Under the pieces are notes generated by a model that did no database searches, was not told the DNA's origin, and saw nothing but the letters and a program-made list of their open reading frames with translations. A program made the translations under genes and the position numbers. A stretch of DNA of 64,000 nucleotides from Halomonas citrativorans (GTDB taxonomy: Bacteria > Pseudomonadota > Gammaproteobacteria > Pseudomonadales > Halomonadaceae): assembly GCF_900163645.1 (NCBI RefSeq), contig NZ_FUKM01000028.1:62001-126000 (forward strand), in the 5' to 3' direction. This document shows positions 18,311 to 27,799 of this stretch, in pieces. The stretch's first letter is position 1, and each line of letters starts with the position of its first letter.

Positions 18311-19600
18311 TTAAAATTCGATACCGTCAATGTTGGCTACGGTCATAATATCCTTATCACCACGGCCTGAAAGGTTAACGACTATATGCTGGTCAGGGCG
18401 CATGGTAGGCGCCAGCACCATAGCGTGCGCCAGCGCGTGGGCTGACTCCAAGGCAGGCATTATACCCTCCATCTGCGTCAGTTCTCGAAACGCTTCCAGC
18501 ACGGCGCTGTCATTAGCGGTGACGTAGCTAACACGACCAACGTCTTTCCAAAGCGCGTGCTCAGGGCCAACGCCCGGATAATCAAGCCCGGCTGAAATGG
18601 AGTGTGTATCGGAGACCTGCCCCGCTTCATCAGACATTAAGTAGGTACGGTTTCCGTGCAGCACACCGCGCGGGGCATTCGATGAAAGCGGAGCAGCATG
18701 GCGGCCCGTCTCAACACCATCACCTCCGGCCTCAACCCCATACATCGCGACGGCATCGTCTTCAACAAACGGATAAAATAGCCCAATCGCGTTGGACCCA
18801 CCACCGACACACGCGATCAGCGCATCCGGCAAGCGGCCGATTTGTTCCAGCGACTGGCGGCGTGCTTCACGCCCCACTACCGCATTAAAGTCGCGCACAA
18901 GCTCAGGGTATGGATGTGGCCCTGCTACCGTGCCGATAATGTAAAACGTGTTATCAACGTTAGTTACCCAGTCGCGCAGCGCTTCATTCATGGCATCTTT
19001 AAGGGTGCGCGTGCCCGATTCTACCGGAATCACTCGCGCGCCCAATAAGCGCATACGGTAGACATTCAGCTTTTGGCGCTGCACGTCTTCAGCGCCCATA
19101 TACACATCGCATTCAAGACCCAAGCGCGCGGCAACCGTTGCCGTCGCCACGCCGTGCTGCCCGGCACCGGTTTCAGCGATTACCCGTGGTTTGCCGGTTT
19201 TTTTGGCAAGCAGTGCCTGGCCGATGGTGTTGTTTACCTTATGCGCGCCGGTATGATTTAAATCTTCGCGCTTTAACCATATTTGCGCACCACCGAGCGT
19301 CTCGGACCATCGCTTGGCATGATAAAGCGGCGACGGGCGCCCTACGTAGTGGGCAAGATCATTATCAAATTCGGCCTGAAAAGCAGGATCATCACGCAGG
19401 CTTACGTAAATTTTCTCAAGATCTTCCAGGGCGTAGCTCAATGTTTCGGATACAAACCGGCCACCATAAGGGCCAAAATGACCGCGGGCATCCGGCATCC
19501 GGGTCAGGTCACTGAATCTGGTCTTGGAAGCCGTGTCAGAAACGGTTCCAGGAACGGTTTCAGAAACAGTATTAGCGCCACCAGTTGCTGAGACAGCCAC
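18311..19600 (-). CDS. trpB: tryptophan synthase beta chain
   Basis: PLP enzyme joining indole and serine to make tryptophan. The PLP lysine is in [15 protein letters not shown], the glycine-rich phosphate loop is [12 protein letters not shown], and [20 protein letters not shown] is typical. The frame is open from 19666; I prefer GTG at 19600, preceded by GAGG 6 nt upstream, giving 429 residues. That leaves about 34 residues before the canonical [15 protein letters not shown], a Thr/Ser/Val-rich stretch encoded by imperfect DNA repeats (19520-19575). An ATG at 19498 would give the canonical length but has no ribosome site. The enzyme assignment is certain; the start is not. Confidence 0.93.
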   Translation of the reverse strand: MAVSATGGANTVSETVPGTVSDTASKTRFSDLTRMPDARGHFGPYGGRFVSETLSYALEDLEKIYVSLRDDPAFQAEFDNDLAHYVGRPSPLYHAKRWSETLGGAQIWLKREDLNHTGAHKVNNTIGQALLAKKTGKPRVIAETGAGQHGVATATVAARLGLECDVYMGAEDVQRQKLNVYRMRLLGARVIPVESGTRTLKDAMNEALRDWVTNVDNTFYIIGTVAGPHPYPELVRDFNAVVGREARRQSLEQIGRLPDALIACVGGGSNAIGLFYPFVEDDAVAMYGVEAGGDGVETGRHAAPLSSNAPRGVLHGNRTYLMSDEAGQVSDTHSISAGLDYPGVGPEHALWKDVGRVSYVTANDSAVLEAFRELTQMEGIMPALESAHALAHAMVLAPTMRPDQHIVVNLSGRGDKDIMTVANIDGIEF

Positions 19601-19689
19601 AGGATACCTCACAAGATTGCCAGAACAGGCAACAATTGAATAAGCGGACATAGAGCGCAGCGTCATAAAAAAAAGACTGCGCGGTGTGT

Positions 19690-20328
19690 TTAACGGGCGT
19701 CGGCTAACGCGACTTGCTGAATAAACAGTGTCATTTTTTCAACGTCTTTACGACCATGCGCTGCTTCAATCCCCCCCGACACATCAACGGCATAAGGCGC
19801 CACTTGGTGAACGGCAGAGGCGATATTATCAACCGTTAACCCGCCTGCGAGGATAACAGGTTTTGCCAGTTTTGCGGGGATTCTCGACCAATCAAAGACC
19901 TCTCCTGTGCCGCCTGGCGTGCCCGGCCGATAGGCGTCCAGCAGCAGCGCCTGTGCCTGATGATAGTCAACAGCTGCCTGAGATAAATCGATATCGTCAC
20001 GCATTCGCAGCGCTTTAATCCAGGGGCGTCCAAACTGTGCGCAAAACGCAGGAGACTCATCACCGTGGAACTGAATCATGTCCAGGTACGGTAAGCACTG
20101 CTGAATCACGTCAACGGATTGATCAACAAACAACCCTACCCGGGTAACAAAAGCAGGTACTTCACCCGAAAGCGTTTCAAGTTGCTCAAGCGTAATGCTG
20201 CGCGCGCTTTTCGGCCACATTACAAAACCCAGCGCATCTGCCCCCAGCATTACGGCTTTTTTAATATCATCACTGCGGGTAAGCCCACAGAACTTGACCC
20301 GCGTACGCATGGGGCTAAGCGTCTTCAT
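19690..20328 (-). CDS. trpF: phosphoribosylanthranilate isomerase
   Basis: Third step of tryptophan synthesis, a TIM-barrel Amadori isomerisation. The N-terminal [11 protein letters not shown] carries the catalytic Cys, the catalytic Asp lies near [18 protein letters not shown], and the phosphate loop is [11 protein letters not shown] with VDVSGGIE at the end. The start ATG (20328) lies inside the truA 3' end (14-nt overlap); ATG at 20310 is an alternative. Co-oriented with trpB and trpA. Confidence 0.95.
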   Translation of the reverse strand: MKTLSPMRTRVKFCGLTRSDDIKKAVMLGADALGFVMWPKSARSITLEQLETLSGEVPAFVTRVGLFVDQSVDVIQQCLPYLDMIQFHGDESPAFCAQFGRPWIKALRMRDDIDLSQAAVDYHQAQALLLDAYRPGTPGGTGEVFDWSRIPAKLAKPVILAGGLTVDNIASAVHQVAPYAVDVSGGIEAAHGRKDVEKMTLFIQQVALADAR

Positions 20329-21262
20329 CTAGCGCCTCCTGAGCGGGATCAGACGTTGTTTTAGCAAATGTCAGTTTACGCCGCGCCGCTATTCTGGGTG
20401 TGTCTGGCAGTTCTCGTTCGCCTGTCCACTCCCCGGTAAAGGCGAGCAGGTTAGGCCCTACCGGCTCCATGGGCAAATCAAACCGCTCGTCGTAAATTGA
20501 ATCAACAAAATGCAGCCCACACGCGGGAGCGGTTACATCACCTTTCTTACGATTCCTTAGCGCCAGCAATCGTTCAATATAACCTTCGTCCTGCGCCCCA
20601 CGACCTACGCTGACAAGGGCGCCAGCGATATTGCGAATCATGTGATGTAAAAACGCATTGCCCTGAATATCAATGACCACCAGCGGACCAAACCGCTTCA
20701 CCTCGACAAAATGCATTTGCCGCCATGGCGTTTTGGATTGGCAGCCTGCCGCACGAAAACTTGAAAAGTCATGCTCGCCAACCAGAGCCTGCGCAGCGCG
20801 ATGCATGGCATCTGCATCCAGAGGATCGCGGCACCACGTTACGTTCGTGCGTTCAAGCACAGGGCGACTGATTTGATTGAGCAGCAAATAACGGTAACGC
20901 CTGCCAAGCGCGCCCAACCGGGAATGAAAATCATCCGAGACAGGTTTCACCCAGCGCACGGCTACATCGCGTGGCAAGTTGGTGTTGGCACCAAAAATCC
21001 AGGCTTTCTCAGTCCGCTCGGTAGGTGGGTCAAAGTGCGCTATCTGACGCGTGGCGTGAACGCCTGAGTCCGTACGTCCGCTGGCATGTATCTGAACGGG
21101 GGCACCGGCCACTTTTGCCAAGGCATCCTCTACGGCGCCTTGAACAGAAGCCGCATGCTTTAAACGCTGAAAGCCGCAAAAACGCGTGCCATCATATTCA
21201 ATGCCTATTGCCAAACGGCCTTTCAGCGGCCGGGTTTCATCAAAGTGGTAAAACTGGGTCAT
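20315..21262 (-). CDS. truA: tRNA pseudouridine(38-40) synthase
   Basis: Converts U38-U40 of many tRNAs to pseudouridine. The catalytic Asp is in ASGRTDSGVHATRQ, and the N-terminal GIEYDGTRFCGFQ and C-terminal NAFLHHMIRNIAGALVSVG are TruA landmarks. At 315 residues it is longer than E. coli TruA (270), with a 15-residue N-terminal and a roughly 30-residue C-terminal extension. The first frame codon is a TTG (21265) directly before the ATG at 21262, used here. The 3' end overlaps trpF. Confidence 0.95.
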   Translation of the reverse strand: MTQFYHFDETRPLKGRLAIGIEYDGTRFCGFQRLKHAASVQGAVEDALAKVAGAPVQIHASGRTDSGVHATRQIAHFDPPTERTEKAWIFGANTNLPRDVAVRWVKPVSDDFHSRLGALGRRYRYLLLNQISRPVLERTNVTWCRDPLDADAMHRAAQALVGEHDFSSFRAAGCQSKTPWRQMHFVEVKRFGPLVVIDIQGNAFLHHMIRNIAGALVSVGRGAQDEGYIERLLALRNRKKGDVTAPACGLHFVDSIYDERFDLPMEPVGPNLLAFTGEWTGERELPDTPRIAARRKLTFAKTTSDPAQEALDEDA

Positions 21263-21288
21263 CAAGCCACGTCATAAAGTTTGAAAGG

Positions 21289-22905
21289 TTAGCCATTATC
21301 CCGACCCTGCGGCTTGAATGCTACCTCTTCAATTTCCCACTCTGCGCCTATCGAGCGAGCTGTGCTTACTTTTTTCAGCGTTTCAGACAGTGTCAGCTCG
21401 GGCGCTTCAACCCGCTTGAAGTCCATACCCTTTAATAACAGCGCATCTTCTTGCTGATACAGTCGGCTGCCATGGCCTGCTAAACCTGCTGCCTGACTTT
21501 TAGCGTAGTTAGCGCCAAAAGCATCACCCCTCTCGGGTATTACCGTGCCACTTGCGGAACTGCTGAAATGGTCTGATGCGGCACTGCTTGTACGAGCCCC
21601 GGAAGATAACGGTATATTACGTATAGAGGCTTGCAGGTCATTACTAACGGCTGGCGATGGTTTGAACACCTGAGGCTCGGCAAGCGACGCGCCCGTCAAA
21701 TGCGCTTGAGCAACCGGCTCTTCAGCCTCGCGCCACTTTCTACGCCATATTAATCCCGTCAACAGCAGTACCAGCCCAAGGGCAATGAGTGGCCATCGAT
21801 AACGCTCAATACTACTTAAAACACCACTTGATGGCGCACCGTGTACGTCAGCGATTGGCTGTGCCGCAGCATTCGCCTCAGCCATTAATGGCACAGGAGG
21901 AGATGCTTCTACCAACACGCTATTCTCGATGAATTGACTGAGATTATGACGCAGTTCGCTGAGTTCAAGACGAAGCTGCTCGCGCTCTTCATTAGCCGTA
22001 AGTAAGCTTGCCTGGCTTTGCTCCAGCTGCTCTGCAAACCCGGCCATGGCGCGAGTCAGCTCGGCTTCTATCTGGGCAGTAGCCAGCTCAGGCGCAGGTG
22101 GCGTCTCAACCTCAACGTCCACCGGAATACTCTGAGGCACCGTTGTATTGGCGCGCTGCTCGCCTGCCACCATGACCTGGACAGCGTGAGCCGCCTCATC
22201 GGCTGAACGTAGCTGTACTTGCCCTGCTGCGGGCAAGCGCAGTGCCTGGCCCGTTCGCAAGCTATTAATATTGCCTTCAGGAAAGAACTCAGGATTCACC
22301 GCTACCAGTGCCAGCATCATCTGCTGAACGCTCGCGCGCTCAGGCTTACTACGCGAGGCAATACGCCACAACGTATCACCCTCTTGCACCCTTACCTCGG
22401 CACGTGGAAGAGGCTCTGTCATTTCCGAGCCAGAGCTTGACGCGACGCCGTCAGCTTCCGCTTGGTTCAACGGGTAATTAGCGTAGTCAGCCGGGTCAAA
22501 AAGTAACGTGACCGCGTGCTGTTGCTGCCCTTCCGGCGAATCAATGACCAGTAGCAAATCCAACCAAGGCGTTGTTACCGCCTGTGATGAGCGCAGGATA
22601 ATGCGCCGACTGCCCGCTTGCTCTTGAATCTCGGCATGCACCTGGCGAGCCAAAGGCATCCACTCAAGCCCAGAGGCGACAAACGCTGGCTCATCAGCAA
22701 CCTGTACGCTTAGCTCGCCTAGCGCGTAGGCGTTTGAGTCAAGCAACGGTAACGAGGCATTTAGCGGGGCTTCCAGCCAGGATTCCACCTCGGCAGGTCC
22801 GGCTTCAATTGCCTGCGCAAAAGACGGCACCCCAGCAATCGACAGCAGTGCGATCGTTTTCAAGAAAACGCGATAATTTGAATATTTTTTCGCCACGTTA
22901 CCCAA
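21289..22905 (-). CDS. FimV/HubP-like LysM membrane protein, short form
   Basis: Signal peptide (cleavage near AQA at residue 32) followed by the FimV N-terminal domain (about 33-145, with LNASLPLLDSNAYALGELSV). A LysM peptidoglycan-binding domain runs from about 171 to 225 (VQEGDTLWRIASRS), a coiled coil from about 275 to 325, and one transmembrane helix from about 371 to 387 (WPLIALGLVLLLTGLIW). The cytoplasmic part of about 150 residues lacks the long acidic repeat region and the TPR-type C-terminal domain of Pseudomonas FimV (over 900 residues). Position between asd and truA is the FimV position. It is likely a polar organiser, but the shortened cytoplasmic part means partner binding may differ. 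Confidence 0.82.
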   Translation of the reverse strand: MGNVAKKYSNYRVFLKTIALLSIAGVPSFAQAIEAGPAEVESWLEAPLNASLPLLDSNAYALGELSVQVADEPAFVASGLEWMPLARQVHAEIQEQAGSRRIILRSSQAVTTPWLDLLLVIDSPEGQQQHAVTLLFDPADYANYPLNQAEADGVASSSGSEMTEPLPRAEVRVQEGDTLWRIASRSKPERASVQQMMLALVAVNPEFFPEGNINSLRTGQALRLPAAGQVQLRSADEAAHAVQVMVAGEQRANTTVPQSIPVDVEVETPPAPELATAQIEAELTRAMAGFAEQLEQSQASLLTANEEREQLRLELSELRHNLSQFIENSVLVEASPPVPLMAEANAAAQPIADVHGAPSSGVLSSIERYRWPLIALGLVLLLTGLIWRRKWREAEEPVAQAHLTGASLAEPQVFKPSPAVSNDLQASIRNIPLSSGARTSSAASDHFSSSASGTVIPERGDAFGANYAKSQAAGLAGHGSRLYQQEDALLLKGMDFKRVEAPELTLSETLKKVSTARSIGAEWEIEEVAFKPQGRDNG

Positions 22906-23034
22906 TCCGTTTTTTTATGGAAACCGCGCTAGCAAGTGCGGTACATACCAACACAGAACGCAAATTATAATTAACACAAATACACAGGTAACGCATGGAG
23001 GCGGGTTACTTAATTTAATTTAAAACACTTACAA

Positions 23035-23069
23035 AAAAACCGGCGCGCAAAAAGCGCCCCGGTTTTGGC
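23035..23069 (-). terminator. intrinsic terminator of asd
   Basis: A 10-bp GC-rich stem with one mismatch (23039-23048 with 23054-23063), a 5-nt loop, and seven T on the minus strand, about 24 nt after the asd stop. Confidence 0.88.
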
Positions 23070-23086
23070 TGACGTGCTGCGTTGTT

Positions 23087-24199
23087 TTACTGTTCGCGCA
23101 AAATTTTGAGCATGCGCTTAAGCGGCTCGGCAGCGCCCCACAGCAGTTGGTCACCAACGCTAAATGCCGAAAGGTATTCACCACCCATGTTGAGCTTACG
23201 CAAACGCCCCACCGGAATATCCAATGTGCCGGTAGCGGCGGCAGGCGTTAAACCTGCAATGGTGGCGTCTTTATCGTTGGGGATCAGCTTGACCCACTCA
23301 TTATGCTGAGCGATCCGCTCTTCAATCTCATCCAGAGGCACATCATGTTTCAGCTTGATAGTGAACGCTTGGCTGTGAGAGCGCATGGCACCAATGCGCA
23401 CGCAAAGACCATCAATCGGCACAGGATTATCGCCAAGACCCAGAATTTTATTGGTCTCAACAAAGCCTTTCCACTCTTCACGGCTCTGGCCGTTTTCAAG
23501 CTTGGTATCGATCCACGGCAGTAAGCTACCGGCAAGGGGGGCGCCGAAGTTATCGGTCAGGAAGTCGCCACCACGCATGGCCGCCGTTACCTTGCGGTCA
23601 ATTTCCAAAATCGCGCTGGAGGGGTCAGCCAGTTCGCTACTAACGCTGTCGCGCAGTTGACCCATTTGATTAAGCAGTTCGCGCATGTGCTTGGCGCCAG
23701 AACCGGAAGCCGCCTGATAGGTCATGGAGGTCATCCACTCAACCATATCGGCTTCAAACAGGCCGCCCAAGCCCATCAGCATGAGGCTGACGGTGCAGTT
23801 ACCGCCGACAAAGGTCTTGGCACCTTTGGCAAGCTGCGCATCAATGACCTTACGGTTAACCGGGTCAAGCACGATGGTAGCTTCATCCTCCATGCGTAGC
23901 GTGCTGGCGGCATCAATCCAGTAACCCTGCCAGCCATTTTTACGCAAGTCACCATAAACTTGCTTGGTGTAGTCACCGCCTTGGCAAGTAATAACAACAT
24001 CCAACGCTTTCAATTCTTCAAGAGCAAACGCATCTTTTAACGCAGGTACGTCTACGCCGATGTCGGGACCAGGCTGGCCTACTTGGGAGGTGGTGAAAAA
24101 GACCGGCTCAATGCCATTAAAATCACCATCTTCCTGCATGCGCTGCATCAGCACAGAACCCACCATGCCACGCCATCCTACGAAACCGACTTTCAACAT
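23087..24199 (-). CDS. asd: aspartate-semialdehyde dehydrogenase
   Basis: Reduces aspartyl phosphate to aspartate semialdehyde for lysine, threonine, methionine and diaminopimelate synthesis. It begins [18 protein letters not shown], the NADP-binding motif of the gammaproteobacterial type. The active-site Cys is in [16 protein letters not shown], and the catalytic His is near [17 protein letters not shown]. The frame is open to 24241, but GGAGG 7 nt before ATG 24199 fixes the start, giving 370 residues. It lies downstream of leuB beyond a hairpin. Confidence 0.97.
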   Translation of the reverse strand: MLKVGFVGWRGMVGSVLMQRMQEDGDFNGIEPVFFTTSQVGQPGPDIGVDVPALKDAFALEELKALDVVITCQGGDYTKQVYGDLRKNGWQGYWIDAASTLRMEDEATIVLDPVNRKVIDAQLAKGAKTFVGGNCTVSLMLMGLGGLFEADMVEWMTSMTYQAASGSGAKHMRELLNQMGQLRDSVSSELADPSSAILEIDRKVTAAMRGGDFLTDNFGAPLAGSLLPWIDTKLENGQSREEWKGFVETNKILGLGDNPVPIDGLCVRIGAMRSHSQAFTIKLKHDVPLDEIEERIAQHNEWVKLIPNDKDATIAGLTPAAATGTLDIPVGRLRKLNMGGEYLSAFSVGDQLLWGAAEPLKRMLKILREQ

Positions 24200-24257
24200 G
24201 CGAAGTCCTCCAGCAAAGAATGAGACATATATTATACACAAAACTTATAAATAACGT

Positions 24258-24278
24258 CGGCCACTCTTTGAGTGGCCG
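24258..24278. terminator. hairpin between leuB and asd, weak terminator
   Basis: Perfect 9-bp inverted repeat (CGGCCACTC/GAGTGGCCG) with a TTT loop, about 50 nt after the leuB stop. The minus strand continues ACGTTATTTATAAG, a poor U-tract, so termination is probably partial and some leu transcripts may reach asd. Confidence 0.5.
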
Positions 24279-24326
24279 AGGCATCACACTTTTAATATCA
24301 AATAGTTAGCACGCTTTATAGCGCAT

Positions 24327-25406
24327 TTAACTTTTTGCAAAGGCCGCCAGTACCGCATCGCCCATTTCAACCGTCGAAACACGGCGCGTTCCTTCTGCGG
24401 CGATATCCGCCGTGCGCAGGCCGTTATCCAGAACGCTCCCCACCGCGGCTTCAATGCGTTCGGCCATGGCCGTTTCATTCAACGAGTAGCGCAGCATCAT
24501 GGCAACCGACAGCATCATGGCGAGCGGATTGGCAATGTTTTGCCCAGCGATATCCGGCGCACTTCCGTGGCAAGGCTCATACATACCTTGGCCGCTTTCA
24601 TTCAGCGAGGCCGAAGGCAGCATACCGATGGAGCCGGTAAGCATGGCAGCGGCGTCAGACAAAATATCGCCAAACATATTGCCGGTCACAACGACATCAA
24701 ACTGTTTCGGGGCACGTACCAGCTGCATCGCGGCATTATCTACGTACATATGCGAAAGCTCGACGTCCGGGTACTCTGGCGCCAAACGCTCCATCACTTC
24801 ACGCCACAAAATGGTAACTTCCAGCACGTTAGCCTTATCTACCGAGCAGAGTTTTTTGCCACGCTTTTGGGCCATTTCAAACGCGACGCGGCCGATGCGC
24901 TCAATCTCACTTTCGGAATAAATGTAGGTGTTATAGCCCACACGCTCCCCGTTACGCTCCTCAATACCCCGCGGCTGGCCGAAGTAAATGCCGCCGGTCA
25001 ATTCACGCACAATCATGATATCCAAGCCTGCCACCAATTCAGGTTTCAGGCTGGAGGCGCTGGCCAGCTGCGGGTAAAGCATGGCCGGGCGCAGGTTGCC
25101 AAACAAGCCCAGATTCTTGCGCAGGCCCAACAAACCTTTTTCAGGGCGCTTGGAAAGGTCTTCGATCTTGTCCCATTTGGGGCCACCCACCGCAGCGAGC
25201 AGAATCGCACTGGCCGCCTTGGCTTTTTCAAGCGTTTCAGCAGGCAGTGGGTCGCCATGCACATCGTAAGCCGAGCCGCCGACCAATGCTTCTTCAACGT
25301 CAATATCCAAACCCGCTTCCTGGCACGCTTTTAGCAAACGCGCAGCTTGGGCAGCAATCTCTGGGCCAATACCGTCGCCGGGTAATAGAAGCACCTTATG
25401 GGTCAT
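24327..25406 (-). CDS. leuB: 3-isopropylmalate dehydrogenase
   Basis: NAD-dependent oxidative decarboxylation in leucine synthesis. Landmarks are [19 protein letters not shown], the substrate-binding arginines in [17 protein letters not shown], and [24 protein letters not shown] with the metal-binding aspartates (landmark near residues 237-260). Length 359 is typical. AAGGA lies upstream of the ATG. It is separated from leuD by 116 bp containing a perfect 13-bp hairpin (25448-25478). Confidence 0.97.
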   Translation of the reverse strand: MTHKVLLLPGDGIGPEIAAQAARLLKACQEAGLDIDVEEALVGGSAYDVHGDPLPAETLEKAKAASAILLAAVGGPKWDKIEDLSKRPEKGLLGLRKNLGLFGNLRPAMLYPQLASASSLKPELVAGLDIMIVRELTGGIYFGQPRGIEERNGERVGYNTYIYSESEIERIGRVAFEMAQKRGKKLCSVDKANVLEVTILWREVMERLAPEYPDVELSHMYVDNAAMQLVRAPKQFDVVVTGNMFGDILSDAAAMLTGSIGMLPSASLNESGQGMYEPCHGSAPDIAGQNIANPLAMMLSVAMMLRYSLNETAMAERIEAAVGSVLDNGLRTADIAAEGTRRVSTVEMGDAVLAAFAKS

Positions 25407-25447
25407 GTTAAATCCTTAATAGAGAGTCAGCACGGCTTACCGCCGCT

Positions 25448-25478
25448 TAGCGCGGTGCAATGGAGTTGCACCGCGCTA
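25448..25478. repeat. perfect 13-bp inverted repeat between leuD and leuB
   Basis: TAGCGCGGTGCAA (25448-25460) and its exact complement (25466-25478) flank a 5-nt loop. On the coding (minus) strand no T-run follows, so it is not a simple terminator of leuCD. On the plus strand CTTTTTAA begins about 9 nt downstream. It may be an mRNA-stabilising or processing hairpin within the leuCD-leuB transcript. Confidence 0.7.
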
Positions 25479-25522
25479 TGTATGTCTTTTTAACTATTCT
25501 GAATGACGCTTATGCGGCTGTA

Positions 25523-26170
25523 TCAGGCAGGCTGACGGAACAACCAGGGCCGAGCATCTTTGTGTTTTTGCTCAAAGGCACGGATCGCCTCTTCGTCCTG
25601 CAGCGTGATGCCGATATCGTCCAGTCCATTGAGCAGGCAGTGCTTGCGGAACGCGTCCACTTCAAACTCAAGAATTTCGCCGCTCGGCGTGATGACCCGC
25701 TGGTTCTCCAAGTCGATATCCAGCTGATAACCTTCATTAGCATCAACGCCTGTAAACAGGCGATCCACTTCTTCTTCGCTTAACGTGATCAGCAAGATGC
25801 CGTTTTTAAACGCGTTATTGTAAAAAATATCTGCAAAGCTTGGCGCAATGACTACTTTAAAACCAAAATCTTCCAGTGCCCACGGCGCATGTTCACGCGA
25901 GCTTCCACAGCCAAAGTTGCGCCGAGCTAGCAACACCTCAGCCCCCTTAAAACGCGGCTGGTTCAGCACGAAATCGGGATTAAGCGGGCGATTGGAGCAA
26001 TCCTGCCCCGGCTGACCTTCATCTAAATAACGCAGCTCATCAAACAGGTTAACGCCAAAGCCGGTTCGTTTGATTGATTTCAAGAACTGCTTGGGAATAA
26101 TTAGATCGGTATCGACGTTAGCGCGATCAAGCGGGGCAACCACGCCTTCAAAACGAGTAAACTTTTTCAT
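25523..26170 (-). CDS. leuD: 3-isopropylmalate dehydratase small subunit
   Basis: Small subunit of isopropylmalate isomerase, forming a heterodimer with Leu[18 protein letters not shown] near the N-terminus and [15 protein letters not shown] are the diagnostic segments. Length 215 is typical. GGAGG lies 8 nt before the ATG, and only 3 nt separate it from the leuC stop. Confidence 0.97.
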   Translation of the reverse strand: MKKFTRFEGVVAPLDRANVDTDLIIPKQFLKSIKRTGFGVNLFDELRYLDEGQPGQDCSNRPLNPDFVLNQPRFKGAEVLLARRNFGCGSSREHAPWALEDFGFKVVIAPSFADIFYNNAFKNGILLITLSEEEVDRLFTGVDANEGYQLDIDLENQRVITPSGEILEFEVDAFRKHCLLNGLDDIGITLQDEEAIRAFEQKHKDARPWLFRQPA

Positions 26171-26173
26171 GGT

Positions 26174-27625
26174 TTAAGCCTCCTGGGCGTGGGTAGCATC
26201 GTTGGCGGATAAACTGCGCACATCAACAAAGTGGCCAGCAATCGCAGCTGCTGCCGCCATGGCAGGGCTCACCAGGTGCGTACGACCACCGTACCCTTGG
26301 CGTCCTTCGAAGTTGCGGTTGGAGGTCGATGCGCAGTGCTCGCCTGCACCCAATTTATCAGCATTCATGGCCAGACACATGGAGCAGCCCGGCTCGCGCC
26401 ACTCGAAACCAGCGTCGATGAAGATTTTATCCAGCCCTTCCGCTTCTGCCTGGCGTTTCACAAGGCCAGAACCCGGCACCACCATGGCAAGCTTAATGGA
26501 ACCTGCCACTTTATTGCCTTGAGCCACCTTGGCAGCCTCACGCAAATCCTCGATACGCGAGTTAGTACACGAACCAATAAACACTTTATCGAGCTTGATA
26601 TCAGTAATTTTTTGGTTAGCGTGCAAGCCCATATATTCAAGCGCGCGAGCATGGCTGCGCTGCACAGTTTCATCCTGCGAGGCGTGCGGGTCTGGCACAT
26701 GCCCGGAAATACCTGTCACCATCTCGGGGCTGGTTCCCCAACTGACCTGCGGTTCGATATCTTCGGCCTTCAGAGTCACTACTTTGTCGAACGTGGCATC
26801 GTTATCTGATACCAGTTGACGCCAGTCAGCCACCGCAGCTTCCCACTGCTCGGCGGTCGGCGCAAAGGGGCGCTTGGCTAGGTAATCAATCGTCGTGTCG
26901 TCCACAGCAATCAACCCGACCCGGGCACCCGCTTCAATCGCCATGTTGCACACGGTCATACGGCCTTCCATGGAGAGTGACGCGATAGCGCTGCCCGCAA
27001 ATTCGATAGCGTAGCCCGTACCGCCTGCTGTACCGATCTTGCCGATAATGGCCAGTACCACATCTTTTGCGGTCACGCCGAGGCCAAGTTCCCCCTCAAC
27101 GCGCACCTGCATGTTCTTCATTTTTTGTGCCAACAGGCATTGAGTCGCCAATACGTGCTCAACTTCAGACGTACCGATACCGTGAGCCAGCGCGCCAAAA
27201 GCACCGTGAGTGGCCGTATGGGAGTCACCGCAAACGACGGTCATGCCGGGTAACGTGGCGCCTTGCTCTGGCCCAACCACGTGCACGATTCCCTGGCGGG
27301 GGTCGTTAATTTTAAACTCTTCAATTCCGTACTCAACGCAGTTGTCGTCAAGCGTCTGAACCTGAATCAACGACACCGGGTCTTTAATGCCGCTATTGCC
27401 TTCGGCGCGCTCTTTCGTAGTCGTTGGGACGTTGTGATCCGGTGTTGCCAGGTTAGCATCCAAGCGCCACGGCATACGTTTGGCCAAGCGCAACCCTTCA
27501 AACGCTTGCGGAGAGGTCACTTCGTGAAGTAGTTGGCGGTCAATGTAGATCAGCGCCGTGCCGTCATCGCGCTGCTTCACCAAGTGCTGGTTCCAGAGTT
27601 TGTCGTAAAGGGTTTGACCTGACAT
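26174..27625 (-). CDS. leuC: 3-isopropylmalate dehydratase large subunit
   Basis: Aconitase-family [4Fe-4S] enzyme interconverting 2- and 3-isopropylmalate. Cluster cysteines are seen in [14 protein letters not shown] and in [11 protein letters not shown] (C-x2-C). [19 protein letters not shown] is also typical. Length 483 fits. GGAG lies 6 nt before the ATG. It is first gene of leuCD(B), divergent from a LysR gene with a palindrome between them. Confidence 0.97.
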   Translation of the reverse strand: MSGQTLYDKLWNQHLVKQRDDGTALIYIDRQLLHEVTSPQAFEGLRLAKRMPWRLDANLATPDHNVPTTTKERAEGNSGIKDPVSLIQVQTLDDNCVEYGIEEFKINDPRQGIVHVVGPEQGATLPGMTVVCGDSHTATHGAFGALAHGIGTSEVEHVLATQCLLAQKMKNMQVRVEGELGLGVTAKDVVLAIIGKIGTAGGTGYAIEFAGSAIASLSMEGRMTVCNMAIEAGARVGLIAVDDTTIDYLAKRPFAPTAEQWEAAVADWRQLVSDNDATFDKVVTLKAEDIEPQVSWGTSPEMVTGISGHVPDPHASQDETVQRSHARALEYMGLHANQKITDIKLDKVFIGSCTNSRIEDLREAAKVAQGNKVAGSIKLAMVVPGSGLVKRQAEAEGLDKIFIDAGFEWREPGCSMCLAMNADKLGAGEHCASTSNRNFEGRQGYGGRTHLVSPAMAAAAAIAGHFVDVRSLSANDATHAQEA

Positions 27626-27746
27626 GTGGCTCTCCTGGGCAAGCGCCCTGCTAGTTCGGTATCGCAGCCTCTACGTGCTGCTTAACGTGACGATGCAGCC
27701 AGTGTTACGCGTAGCGATCATAAAAGCAATTCATGTTATTTATAGG

Positions 27747-27770
27747 TATGATTCCATACTGGAATACATA
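27747..27770. promoter_or_regulatory. likely LysR-type operator between leuC and its divergent regulator
   Basis: ATTCCA-TAC-TGGAAT is a perfect inverted repeat at 27751-27765. Outer arms TATG (27747-27750) and CATA (27767-27770) extend it with one extra base. It lies in the 174-bp divergent region, about 35 bp before the regulator start and 120 bp before leuC. Its length and dyad form suit a LysR dimer site; the link is by position only. Confidence 0.55.
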
Positions 27771-27799
27771 AATACTGACCACACAATAGTGAGCACCAC

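Noticed and set aside
24540-25334. 264-codon plus-strand open frame opposite leuB
   Set aside because: It lies entirely antisense to leuB, whose sequence matches its family from end to end. The frame has no ribosome site and its translation is low in recognisable structure; a shadow frame.
26231-26809. 192-codon plus-strand open frame opposite leuC
   Set aside because: Antisense to an intact leuC; no start signal or protein-like motif.
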